From: Planctomycetota bacterium
Lineage (GTDB): Bacteria; Planctomycetota; B15-G4; SIAN01
Reading direction: 5' to 3'
DNA length: 64,000 nt
Assembly (NCBI GenBank): GCA_028289345.1
Contig: JANQQL010000050.1
Coordinates: 390,370-454,369 of the forward strand
Shown here piece by piece: positions 1 to 8,273 of this stretch; the first letter of the stretch is position 1, and the number at the start of each line of letters is the position of its first letter. The notes below the pieces were generated by a model. It was given only the letters and a program-made list of their open reading frames with translations, was not told where the DNA came from and did no database searches. Both the position numbers and the translations under genes were made by a program.

Positions 1-33
1 ACTCGCCGTCTCCGCAACCGGGAGCCATTCGCC

Positions 34-3000
34 GTGATGAGATCCATCGTCTTTTTCAGTGCCTTACTTGTTTCCGCCGCCGCGGTCGCTCAGGAGTCGG
101 ACGACAAGGAGTCTTCGACCGAGATTGATGCGGGATTGTTGTCCGGTGTTGGGTTTCGATCCATCGGCCCGGCGTTGATGTCGGGACGGATCTCGGACCT
201 GGCGGTGGATCCCACGCGGCCGAACACCTGGTACGTGTGTGTCGGTTCCGGCGGCATCTTCAAAACCGAGAATGCGGGAACGACCTTCACCCCGATCTTC
301 GACAACTACGCGTCGTACTCGATCGGCTGCATCGCGCTCGACCCGAGTGTGCCCGACACGGTTTGGGTTGGCACCGGCGAAGCGGTGGGGGGGCGGCACG
401 TGGGCTTCGGCGACGGCGTGTATCGCAGCCGCGACGGTGGTCGATCATTCCAGAACGTCGGTCTGAAAGAGTCCGAGCACATCGGCAAGATCTTGGTGGA
501 TCCCCGGAACTCCGACGTGGTGTACGTCGCATCCCAAGGTCCTCTTTGGTCGCCGGGTGGTGAACGGGGTCTCTACAAGACGACCGACGGTGGGCAGAGC
601 TGGGAGCTGTTGCTTTCGGATGGCCCTTACACCGGGGTCACGGACGTCGTGTTCGACCCTCGCGATCCGGACGTCCTGTACGCGGCAACTCATCAACGTC
701 ACCGCACGGTCGCCGCACTGATGAACGGCGGTCCCGAATCCGGCATCCACAAATCCATGGACGGCGGTCGCACCTGGCGCAAGCTGGGCAATGGCCTGCC
801 CGGGGGAGACAAGGGCAAGATCTCGCTAGCCGTGTCTCCCCAGAACCCGGACGTGGTCTACGCCGCCATCGAGCTACCCCAGCGGAAGGGGGGCTTCTGG
901 CGCTCGCACAACGCCGGCGAGAGCTGGACCAAGCAAAGCGACGTGATCAGCGGGGGCACCGGGCCTCACTACTATCAGGAGATCTGGGCCGATCCCCATC
1001 GCGAGAACGTCCTGTATTTCGCCGACGTCGTCCTGCAGCGCACAGAAGATGGCGGCAAGACGTGGACCCGTCTGCGCAATCGTCGCAAGCACGTGGACAA
1101 TCACGCCGTCGCGTTCCATCCCCACGATCCGGACTTCTTGCTCGTCGGCTGTGATGGTGGCCTGTACAAGTCCTATGACCGAGGCGCGACCTACGACTTC
1201 ACCGAGAACCTGCCCCTGACTCAGTTCTACAAGGTCGACGTCGACTACGACTGGCCGATCTACCACGTGGTCGGCGGGACCCAGGACAACAACACCCAGT
1301 ACGGTCCGACCCGAACCTTGGATCGCCAGGGCATCCGCAACAGCGACTGGAAGATCGTGATCGGCGGAGACGGCCACGACTGCGCCATCGATCCGGTCGA
1401 TCCGAACGTCATCTACTGCGAATCCCAGCAGGGCTACCTGCGGCGCTACGACCGCACCTCGGGCGAATCCATCGGCATCCGGCCCCAGCCGGGCAAGGGA
1501 GAAGACTACTTCCGCTTCAACTGGGACTCGCCGATCCTGATCAGCCCCCATCAGCACACGCGCGTTTACTTCGGTTCCAAACTGCTGCACAAGAGCGAAG
1601 ACCGAGGCGATTCCTGGGAGTCGATCAGTGGCGATCTGTCCCGAGGCCAGAACCGACTGACCATGCCGATCATGGGGCGCACGTGGAGTGTGGACGACAC
1701 CTGGGACCTGTACGCCATGTCTCAGTTCGGCAACATCACCTCGATTAGCGAATCGCCGCTGGTCGAAGGGCTGATCTACGTCGGCACCGACGACGGTCTG
1801 ATTCACGTCACCGAAGACGGGGGGGAGAACTGGCGACGGATCGACAAGATCTACGGCATTCCCCAGTTCGCGTTCGTCAACGACATCAAGGCCGACCTGC
1901 ACGACGCCGACACGGCATACGCCGTGCTCGACAATCACAAGGAGGGGGACTTCGCGCCCTACGTCCTGAAGTCGACCGACCGCGGCCGCACCTGGGAGCC
2001 GATGGTTGGGGACCTTCCCGAACGCCACCTGACCTGGCGCATCATCCAGGACCACGAAAAACCGGAACTGCTCTTCCTGGCAACCGAGTTCGGCGTGTTC
2101 TGCACCCTGGACGGGGGCGAGGAGTGGATGAAGCTGTCTGGTGCGCCGACCATCCCGTTCCGCGATCTGGAGATCCAACGGCGCGAGAACGACCTGGTGG
2201 GGGCGACCTTCGGCCGTGGCTTCTACGTTCTGGACGACTACTCGTTCCTGCGTTCGCTGGACGAGGAAACCATGAAGGAACAGGAGTTGACCCTGTTCGC
2301 GGTGAAGACGGCGTTGCTCTACGAGCAGACCCGAGCCGGTGGCTCTCAAGGGGACACGTTCTTCGTGGCCGAGAACCCTCCTTACGGGGCGGTGTTCACC
2401 TACCACAAGCGCGACTCCTGGAAGACCCAGGCAGCCATGCGCAAGAAGAGTGAAGCCAAAGCCAAGAAGTCCGGAGGAGACACCCCGTTCCCGGGTTGGG
2501 AAGCCCTCAAAGAAGAGGATCGCGAAGAGGCGCCGCAGCTACTGTTCGAGATTCGCGACGCCGACGGCAACGTGGTCAACCGGGTCAGCGGGACGACTTC
2601 GAAAGGCCTGCACCGGGTGACCTGGGACCTGCGTTACTCTCCGTTCACAGCCGATTTCGGCGCCGGCCCCCGGGTGTTGCCGGGTGCGTACACGGTGCAA
2701 GCGATTCAACGTCGCAACGGCGAAACGACGCCGCTCGGGGAACCCATGAGCTTTGACGTCCAGGCCATCGGCGAGTCCGCCGTGCCACGTCAGGACCGCG
2801 GCGAGACTTTGGCGTTCTACCTGGAGCTCGGACAGATGCAGCGCTCGGTGAACGCCGCGCGAGAGACCATCGACGAAGCGCTCGAAGAGGTACGCGCGAT
2901 GGCCAACGTCATTCGCACCGCTCGTGAGATGGATCTGGCCGCATGGCAAGAAGCCCGCGATCTCGAAATCAAACTCCTGGATGCCCAAGAGAGCCTGCGC

Positions 3001-3294
3001 GGGGACTCGACGTCTCAAAACTACGGAGAAGTGGGAGCTCCCTCGATCCTGAGCCGTCTGAGCAACGTGTTGTTCGCCGGCTTCGGCAACTCATATGGCC
3101 CGACTCTCGCGCACCGCGAGCAGTACCAGATCGCTCGCGAGGAGTACGAAGCGGTGCTGGGACAGATTCGCCAGGTGGTGGAGCAAGACCTGGAAGCCTT
3201 GCGCAGCAAGCTCGATGAGGCGAACGCGCCTTGGACCTCCGGTCGGAAGATTCCGGCGTTTGGTGGGGCGGGCGCGGCCGGCGGAGGGGAGTGA
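34..3294 (+). CDS. Secreted BNR/sortilin-type beta-propeller protein
   Basis: 1086-residue exported protein. The first 20 residues form a signal peptide ending in a V-A-Q type cleavage site. The body carries many BNR/Asp-box-like turns of the form S-x-D-G-G-x-T-W (for example SMDGGRTWRKL, TEDGGKTWTRL, STDRGRTWEPM), each preceded by D-P-x-x-P-D-x-x-Y strands, as in VPS10/sortilin-like and glycosyl-hydrolase-like propellers. Residues about 820-940 form a beta-sandwich-like region similar to the FlgD-like or macroglobulin-like tail often seen in these proteins, followed by a helical end and a Gly/Ala-rich tail. No catalytic residues can be assigned, so a binding or scaffold role outside the cytoplasm is inferred. 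The ATG at 34 is chosen because a GGGAG ribosome binding site lies about 12 bases upstream and the signal peptide starts there. It has no close operon partner downstream. Confidence 0.85.
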   Translation: MMRSIVFFSALLVSAAAVAQESDDKESSTEIDAGLLSGVGFRSIGPALMSGRISDLAVDPTRPNTWYVCVGSGGIFKTENAGTTFTPIFDNYASYSIGCIALDPSVPDTVWVGTGEAVGGRHVGFGDGVYRSRDGGRSFQNVGLKESEHIGKILVDPRNSDVVYVASQGPLWSPGGERGLYKTTDGGQSWELLLSDGPYTGVTDVVFDPRDPDVLYAATHQRHRTVAALMNGGPESGIHKSMDGGRTWRKLGNGLPGGDKGKISLAVSPQNPDVVYAAIELPQRKGGFWRSHNAGESWTKQSDVISGGTGPHYYQEIWADPHRENVLYFADVVLQRTEDGGKTWTRLRNRRKHVDNHAVAFHPHDPDFLLVGCDGGLYKSYDRGATYDFTENLPLTQFYKVDVDYDWPIYHVVGGTQDNNTQYGPTRTLDRQGIRNSDWKIVIGGDGHDCAIDPVDPNVIYCESQQGYLRRYDRTSGESIGIRPQPGKGEDYFRFNWDSPILISPHQHTRVYFGSKLLHKSEDRGDSWESISGDLSRGQNRLTMPIMGRTWSVDDTWDLYAMSQFGNITSISESPLVEGLIYVGTDDGLIHVTEDGGENWRRIDKIYGIPQFAFVNDIKADLHDADTAYAVLDNHKEGDFAPYVLKSTDRGRTWEPMVGDLPERHLTWRIIQDHEKPELLFLATEFGVFCTLDGGEEWMKLSGAPTIPFRDLEIQRRENDLVGATFGRGFYVLDDYSFLRSLDEETMKEQELTLFAVKTALLYEQTRAGGSQGDTFFVAENPPYGAVFTYHKRDSWKTQAAMRKKSEAKAKKSGGDTPFPGWEALKEEDREEAPQLLFEIRDADGNVVNRVSGTTSKGLHRVTWDLRYSPFTADFGAGPRVLPGAYTVQAIQRRNGETTPLGEPMSFDVQAIGESAVPRQDRGETLAFYLELGQMQRSVNAARETIDEALEEVRAMANVIRTAREMDLAAWQEARDLEIKLLDAQESLRGDSTSQNYGEVGAPSILSRLSNVLFAGFGNSYGPTLAHREQYQIAREEYEAVLGQIRQVVEQDLEALRSKLDEANAPWTSGRKIPAFGGAGAAGGGE

Positions 3295-3338
3295 CCCTCG
3301 CCCGAATCAGAGCCAGGAGGGCGCTGCGACCTTTGTTG

Positions 3339-3527
3339 TCAGCGACCGGCTCCGATTCGGCGTGCCATGATCTCGGCTTCTTCCACGAGTTGCGGTTCGA
3401 GTTCGGCGATTCGCTCCGGCAAATCCATCACCGCGTGTCGCACGGCGAGTACGAAGACGCGATCACCAATGGCGTCACAGATCAGAACGTGTTCACGGAC
3501 TCAGTAGAAGCGGAGGCGGAACGACAC
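3339..3527 (-). pseudogene. Decayed ParE/RelE-family toxin (internal deletion and stop)
   Basis: Read on the minus strand from a GTG at 3527, the frame starts VSFRLRFY, meets an in-frame TGA, and continues VREHVLICDAIGDRVFVLAV then RHAVMDLPERIAELEP to a TGA at 3341-3339. The first part resembles the first beta strand of ParE toxins. The second part resembles their C-terminal strands and the following tail. About 35-40 residues of the usual middle, including the helical hairpin, are missing. The gene sits about 20 bases downstream of an intact antitoxin in the same orientation, the normal parD-parE order. I infer a toxin that lost its core, leaving a solitary antitoxin. The family assignment is from motif memory only. 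Confidence 0.6.
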
Positions 3528-3546
3528 TTCGGATCGCCTTCCGGCA

Positions 3547-3816
3547 TCAGCTCCCGCCTTTTGTGTCTCGCTTCTTGGCTTCCTCGATCATCGAGCGTAG
3601 GTCGTCTCGAAGCGGCAAGGTGCGGCCGTGAAGAACGTCGTCGTAGCCTTCGAGCACCGCCTCCCGGAGCTTGGCGGCGTCGAGTCGCTCCTTCTTTTCG
3701 CGAAAGAGTGAGCGAACGAATTCGCTGGGCGTCGCGAACAGCGTTCCGTCGCCAGAGTGTTCATCCAAGAAGGATCGGAGCTCGTCGGTGAGAGACAGGT
3801 TGATGGATCGGGCCAT
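3547..3816 (-). CDS. ParD/CopG-type ribbon-helix-helix antitoxin
   Basis: 89-residue acidic/basic protein. The N-terminus MARSINLSLTDELRSFLDEH matches the beta-strand plus helix of ParD ribbon-helix-helix DNA-binding domains. It is followed by SEFVRSLFREKKERLDAAKLR, the usual second helix and toxin-neutralising tail region. Such proteins bind their own promoter and neutralise a ParE toxin. Here the toxin gene immediately downstream on the same strand (3527-3339) is broken, so the antitoxin seems to be an orphan. The ATG at 3816 follows AGGTTTCC; the Shine-Dalgarno is weak. It is the first gene of its unit, with about 235 bases of non-coding DNA upstream. Confidence 0.75.
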   Translation of the reverse strand: MARSINLSLTDELRSFLDEHSGDGTLFATPSEFVRSLFREKKERLDAAKLREAVLEGYDDVLHGRTLPLRDDLRSMIEEAKKRDTKGGS

Positions 3817-4051
3817 GGAAACCTTCTGACGCTGAAGTCACCTCTGTGGTAACGCCTGTGGCCGATATTGTCAAATAACGACACTCGTCCCACCATTCGA
3901 TCCGTAGTCCGCTGTGGGGACACAGAAGCCTGCGAATCATGATTGCAGAGCGACTGAACTGAGATGCTCACGGGCGGAGTGGCCCCGACCTCTGGAACCC
4001 GGGTCCCGGGGCAATTGGACAACCCGGATGTCCGCCGCTAGGTGCTCGCTG

Positions 4052-5209
4052 TCACCGCACCCGCGGCTCGATCTTCACCGGCGTCGTCCAGCCCGCGCCC
4101 CAAGACATCACCAGCTGAAACATGAAGTCGGTTTCGCCTTCCGCCAGCCAGACGGCGGCTGATGGTTCGATGCGTAGCCCGGCGGCGGTCTCGAAGACGA
4201 GAGACGAGCCGAGGGTCGAGTAGCGGTCCAAGCGGTACAGGGGCTCGCCCCGACGGGAGACGAGGTCCTCCCCCGAATAGTGGGTGAGGAACGGGTGCAG
4301 GGTGACGTTTTCGCGGAGCAGGAAGCTGCCAATGAGAGACGCTTCGGCGCCGGATCCTGTGTCGTCGCGATCGTCACTGTCGTCTCGGTTGTAGAGCGCG
4401 TGGGCACCGACCCGGACCTCGTGATCTTCGCCGATCGGAATGCCGAAGGACGCTCCACCGAGGGCGGTGATGTTGTTCTGGGTTCCGGGGACGGTGTTTC
4501 GTTGGCCGCCAGAGTGGTGCCACAAGCCCTGGGCGTCGAAGCGAAACCGTCCGCAGCGGAACTGGGTGACGTTGCCGACTTCGAACTCTTCGCGACGATC
4601 GGGCTCTTCTTGGCGCTGCCAGTTCAGCCAGAAGTCTTGCTTCCAACGGTCCGTGTCGGCGCGGAACTGAAGGCCCTCTTCGATGTTGTCGCGGAGCTTC
4701 TGGATGTCGTTCAGTAACGCCTCATGCATGGCGTGAGTCGGGTAGATCGTGCCGCCGATGAAGTACAACCCGTCGGTGGGCTCGTAGATCAGGCGCACCA
4801 GTGGTTCGGCATCATCCAGCGCGTTGTCGTCGCCGAAATCGCGTCCGAGGATTCCGCCGAGTTCGATGCTGAACTGCTCGTTCGCGACGAAGCGGACGCG
4901 AGGTCCCAAAAGAACGCCAAGAAACGTTTCGCCCTCGAGGGCATCGTCGCTGTGGCCGCCGACGGCAAGTTCTTGCAAGAAGAACGAGGCTTCGGCGACG
5001 ACATCCAAATCGCCCGGTTCGGGCTCCGACGAATAAGGAGTTCCCCAGGGGCGTCCGAAGTTCCGGCCCAGCTGAGTACTGTTGCTGAAGTACCCGGCTT
5101 CGGCTGTCGACACCGGCACGGGCCCTTGCGTGCACGCAAGGGGAAGCGTCGCCGCGACCCAACCACCCAACGCCAACCAGAATCGCGCACACTTCTTGGT
5201 TCGATGCAA
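4052..5209 (-). CDS. Predicted outer-membrane barrel-like lipoprotein, function unknown
   Basis: 385 residues from a TTG start at 5209. This start is preferred over a GTG at 5263 because GGAGGGCGGAAG lies just upstream and it gives a compact lipoprotein signal (M-H-R-T-K-K-C then a hydrophobic run) ending at L-P-L-A-C. The mature protein is rich in alternating polar/hydrophobic strands, for example FIGGTIYPTH, RFRFDAQGLWHH, EVRVGAHALYNR, GLRIEPSAAVWLAEG and FMFQLVMSWGAGW. This is the pattern of a transmembrane beta barrel or a transporter-like outer-membrane fold. A lipobox on a barrel is unusual, so a periplasm-facing beta protein is the alternative. No family is recognised. It is transcribed away from the long non-coding stretch at 5210-6277. 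Confidence 0.6.
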   Translation of the reverse strand: MHRTKKCARFWLALGGWVAATLPLACTQGPVPVSTAEAGYFSNSTQLGRNFGRPWGTPYSSEPEPGDLDVVAEASFFLQELAVGGHSDDALEGETFLGVLLGPRVRFVANEQFSIELGGILGRDFGDDNALDDAEPLVRLIYEPTDGLYFIGGTIYPTHAMHEALLNDIQKLRDNIEEGLQFRADTDRWKQDFWLNWQRQEEPDRREEFEVGNVTQFRCGRFRFDAQGLWHHSGGQRNTVPGTQNNITALGGASFGIPIGEDHEVRVGAHALYNRDDSDDRDDTGSGAEASLIGSFLLRENVTLHPFLTHYSGEDLVSRRGEPLYRLDRYSTLGSSLVFETAAGLRIEPSAAVWLAEGETDFMFQLVMSWGAGWTTPVKIEPRVR

Positions 5210-5698
5210 ACTTCCGCCCTCCCCCCGGAGACGTTCGCCTGCTCCAAAGCAAGCATCGCTCACTTGCCGGAATTGGCCCGTGTCGGCCGTGAGAGGCGCC
5301 GAATGACCGATCGGTGACTCTTCCTTGGTCGACGAATCGGAACAACGAACCTCGCAAAGTCGTTGTCAGGTCCGAAGACGAGGTGAGGAAAGAGAACCAA
5401 TCGAACGTTCGAGCCAGCCTTGTCACGGCCACTTGCCCCGAATGCGCATTGTCTGGGCATCGAGGTCGTTGGTCCCGATCCACCAGGACTTTCGAGAGAA
5501 GCTCACAGCCATTCCCACGGCGCGTGTTGGTGAATTGGAGCCAACTTCCTGTCAAAGGTATCGAAAAGTTGACGAGTCATCGAGGGAAACGGAGAGCGAA
5601 CAGCGTTGGTGTCAAGAGGTCGTCAACGGACGGAACTCGGGAAGATGGGCGACGAGGCTTGTGCACGACGATCTCTGCGGGGTTTTCAACCTTGCATC
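5210..5698. other. Intergenic stretch, no gene recognised
   Basis: This part of a roughly 1 kb gap has open frames on both strands, but none has a recognisable domain, a good ribosome binding site or a neighbour that would support it. It must hold the promoter of the barrel-like lipoprotein on the minus strand. It ends at a possible plus-strand promoter at 5699. Confidence 0.4.
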
Positions 5699-5726
5699 TT
5701 GACGAACCCTAACGTTGATCTAATCT
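5699..5726 (+). promoter_or_regulatory. Possible sigma-70 promoter of an intergenic transcript
   Basis: TTGACG (5699-5704) is followed after 16 bases by TAATCT (5721-5726). The -35 is good and the -10 is poor (3 of 6). It would start a transcript near 5733 that ends at the strong terminator at 6160-6199, giving an RNA of about 460 bases. It is proposed mainly because that terminator needs an upstream plus-strand transcript and no standard gene provides one. Confidence 0.3.
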
Positions 5727-5903
5727 ATGGAGGTTGCGTGAACGCATGCACTGAAGGGCGCGCGTGAATCAGATCCTCAGTGCCGCGGTTTTGCCTCGTT
5801 GTGCTGCAGCGCGATGGGGCGAACTCGACGAAGTCACCTCGACGGGGGACGCTTGGTCGAGCAGAGTGTTGAACTCGCAAACAGTTCGAAAGGAGGATGT
5901 CCC

Positions 5904-5951
5904 ATGACACAAGACACTCCACCGAACAACGAAAGCCGCTTCTCGCGTTAG
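5904..5951 (+). CDS. Candidate 15-residue ORF with strong ribosome binding site
   Basis: AAAGGAGG ends 7 bases before ATG 5904, the best Shine-Dalgarno I saw in the window. It opens MTQDTPPNNESRFSR followed by TAG. A second ATG at 5897 in another frame (SHDTRHSTEQRK...) opens 84 residues and stops at 6151, only nine bases before the terminator, but it has no spacing from the GGAGG. The short ORF could be a leader peptide, a real micropeptide, or chance inside a non-coding RNA. No homologue is recognised. Confidence 0.3.
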   Translation: MTQDTPPNNESRFSR

Positions 5952-6159
5952 GCGCGGCGAAGCGGAACCAGCGGCTCGCCAACGATCTGACAGGATCCAC
6001 GTTTCATCTGGCCCATGGCGTGGACCAGTTCCAAGGGAATAACCCGAACCAGTTGCGCGAAGCCGTGACCGCGCTGGCCTTCTCCTCCAGCCGGTCTTGC
6101 CGGAGTTTCTCTCGACGAGGTTCTCACGCCTCGGAGGAATCCGTACTCTAGAAGAGATA

Positions 6160-6199
6160 CTGCCGAGGTGCGCGTCGCTCGCGCCTCGGCAGTTTTTTT
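6160..6199 (+). terminator. Strong rho-independent terminator
   Basis: A perfect CTGCCGAGG / CCTCGGCAG stem (6160-6168 with 6184-6192), extended by a GCG/CGC core, is followed by seven T residues at 6193-6199. It is oriented to end plus-strand transcription coming from 5.7-6.15 kb, just upstream of the sulfatase-like gene. Confidence 0.85.
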
Positions 6200-6277
6200 G
6201 TTCCTGGGACGGCGCAGCGGATTGCCCGTTCCTGGGGACTTCCTCTTCCGAGATGCTGGTGCCGGTTCGGGGGATTC

Positions 6278-7981
6278 GTGAAAGCTGACGGTGAACGTCC
6301 CCGCTTGTCGTTGTGGATGTTGGTCTCCCCGCGACTCTGGTTTCCCCGCCTCGCAACTCTGCGCCTGCTCTCCCGGGTGAGTCGGCAAGTCTCCGGGCGA
6401 ACGGGGTCCCTGGTTTCGTCCGAAACTTGTCCTTTGCTCATTGGGCAGGGCGTCTCGGGTTTGGCCCACAGTACTTTGACTGCTTGGGTTGTCGCCGGCC
6501 TCTGCCTGGGAATTGTGGCCTGCGGGAAGAGCGCAGACACGACGGCGTCGGGAGACGGCACCGGAAGCCCCACCGTTCCCGATTCCGTGGCCGAGGGCCC
6601 CCACGTCCTCCTCATCACCCTGGACACCTGTCGTGCCGATCGCTTGGGGTGCTACGGCAACGAGACCGTCCAAACTCCTCACCTGGATGCGCTGGCCGCG
6701 GAGTCGACGTTGTTCGAGAACGCGTTCACGCCGATTCCCTCGACGCTGCCTTCCCACTGCTCGATCATGACGGGCCTGTATCCGGCGGCTCATGGCGTGC
6801 ACGACAACGGGGTCTATGTGCTGGCCGAGGAAGCGGACACTTTGGCCGAGTGCTTCCAAGAGAAGGGCTATGCGACCGGTGCGTTCGTGTCGGCTTTCGT
6901 GTTGGACGCCCAGTTCAACCTGGACCAAGGCTTCACCACCTACGACGACGAAGTCGACCTGCCCCTCAGTGGGGACGATCCGAGCAAGGTGCCGCAGAAC
7001 TTGCCTGCTGGACAGAGACGTTGGTTTCAGCAACTGGCGACGGCTTACCAGCGCCGGGCTCCTCCGATCACGAAGCGAGCGTTGACTTGGTTGCGCGAAC
7101 AGGGCGATCGCCCGTGGTTCCTGTGGGCCCACTATTTCGATCCCCACGCTCCCTATCAGGCCCCGGGCAAATGGGAGACCAAGTACGACCCCAACTACCA
7201 AGGGGCGATGGATGGAACGACCGGGGCGTTCTGGAAAGCGGTGCGCGAACGCAGTCTCGATCGCGAGAAAGACCTTCGCCACATGCGAGCACGCTACGAC
7301 GGCGAGGTCTCCTACATGGACGAGTGGATTGGGGAGCTCCTGGAAGGGGTCCGTCGCGAAGGGCTTTGGGACGACACGGTGGTGATCATCGTCGCGGACC
7401 ATGGCGAAGCGTTCGGCGACCATGGCCAAGTCTGGGAGCACAACGGCGAGCTCTACGACGAAGTCATGAAGGTGCCGTTCCTGTTGCGGCGTCCGGATGG
7501 AGTGGGAGCGGGAACTCGGGTGAACGGGCTGGTGCGAACCATCGACGTGGCGCCAACCGTTCTGGATTTGCTGGGCTGGGACGCTTGGGCCGGGATTCAG
7601 GGCGTGTCCCTGGTTCCCTTGACCGAGTCCCCCGAGGCCGAGGCTCCTGGTGAGATCTTGCTGGAAGCCATGCGCGAAAAGCAGGTGCATACCTCGGACG
7701 ATGAGTCCTACCTGGGCCTGCGCACCGATCGTTTCAAAATCATCCTCAATCTGGGCAAGGGCGACGTGCTGACCCGGACCGAGGTCTACGACATGACCAA
7801 GGATCCGAACGAAACCTCTCCCCTGGATCCGTCCGGCTCCCGTCAGCTCGAACAGCACCGCGAGCGGATTCTGAAGGAGTACCGGGCCATGAAAGCGGCC
7901 CGCGGCTCCCTGGCGACGCGAGATTTGGAAGAGGTGGACTACGAGGCTCTGGAGCAGCTCGGATACATCAGCGACCAGTGA
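6278..7981 (+). CDS. Sulfatase-like (alkaline phosphatase superfamily) lipoprotein
   Basis: A lipobox L-G-I-V-A-C anchors a periplasmic domain. Metal-binding motifs of the superfamily are clear: LDTCRADRLGCYG after the signal, a FDPHAPYQAP segment, and VADHGEAFGDHG. Where formylglycine sulfatases have C/S-x-P-S-R, this protein has S-T-L-P-S-H-C-S-I-M-T-G (about residue 155), so a threonine takes the nucleophile position. By analogy with threonine-nucleophile members of the superfamily, a phosphodiesterase or transferase activity is as likely as sulfatase activity. The C-terminus ends in a helical tail. The start is uncertain: the frame opens at GTG 6278, which gives a very long leader, and the true start may lie closer to the hydrophobic segment. 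It is followed by a family-1 repeat. Confidence 0.75.
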   Translation: MKADGERPRLSLWMLVSPRLWFPRLATLRLLSRVSRQVSGRTGSLVSSETCPLLIGQGVSGLAHSTLTAWVVAGLCLGIVACGKSADTTASGDGTGSPTVPDSVAEGPHVLLITLDTCRADRLGCYGNETVQTPHLDALAAESTLFENAFTPIPSTLPSHCSIMTGLYPAAHGVHDNGVYVLAEEADTLAECFQEKGYATGAFVSAFVLDAQFNLDQGFTTYDDEVDLPLSGDDPSKVPQNLPAGQRRWFQQLATAYQRRAPPITKRALTWLREQGDRPWFLWAHYFDPHAPYQAPGKWETKYDPNYQGAMDGTTGAFWKAVRERSLDREKDLRHMRARYDGEVSYMDEWIGELLEGVRREGLWDDTVVIIVADHGEAFGDHGQVWEHNGELYDEVMKVPFLLRRPDGVGAGTRVNGLVRTIDVAPTVLDLLGWDAWAGIQGVSLVPLTESPEAEAPGEILLEAMREKQVHTSDDESYLGLRTDRFKIILNLGKGDVLTRTEVYDMTKDPNETSPLDPSGSRQLEQHRERILKEYRAMKAARGSLATRDLEEVDYEALEQLGYISDQ

Positions 7982-8174
7982 AGTTTTGGTCCGGGGATGG
8001 TCGGCTCCCCCCTCACGGAGGGGAACCGGTCGCGGCGAGTGCGCTTTTCGCAGATTCCCGGACCGATCGCGGCATGCAGGTCGTATGACGGTGCACGAGG
8101 TGGTCTCGGAGGAGGGCCGGCCTGGCCCTCGAGATCCTGAATCCACCTCCGATTTCTGACGAAAGTATGAAGGG

Positions 8175-8257
8175 GTGACGCACCCTTTGTCGCGGTTTTG
8201 CGGCAAAGTCGTGTGCGGCACTCACCTGCCGCAAAACCGCGACGAAGTGTGCGACAC
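8175..8257. repeat. Family-1 palindromic repeat, copy 1
   Basis: Arms 8175-8205 and 8227-8257 are inverted repeats matching at 28 of 31 positions, with 17 perfect bases next to the loop (GTCGCGGTTTTGCGGCA). The 21-base loop contains GTGCGGCAC. The right arm, read inverted, begins GTGTCGCACACTTCGTCGCG. The same string occurs in the copy at 35350-35444 and, with small changes, at 40119-40172. The element ends in CGTAT just before the ribosome binding site of the next gene. It lacks a T-tract, so it is not a simple terminator. Confidence 0.75.
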
Positions 8258-8273
8258 CGTATAGGAGAGGACG

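Noticed and set aside
874..2406. 510-codon minus-strand frame opposite the propeller gene
   Set aside because: It is a shadow of the BNR protein, with no ribosome binding site or motif.
5733..6199. Possible tmRNA, RNase P RNA or SRP RNA in the terminated transcript
   Set aside because: None of the invariant segments of these RNAs was found on either strand by eye.
5948..8221. 757-codon minus-strand frame spanning the sulfatase-like gene and the small transcript
   Set aside because: Most of it is antisense to the sulfatase-like gene; no domain was seen. A few residues near its end look protein-like, but that is not enough to call a gene.
8175..8257. Family-1 hairpin as the terminator of the sulfatase-like gene
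   Set aside because: There is no T-tract, and the same palindrome occurs in other contexts, so a dispersed repeat is the better description.
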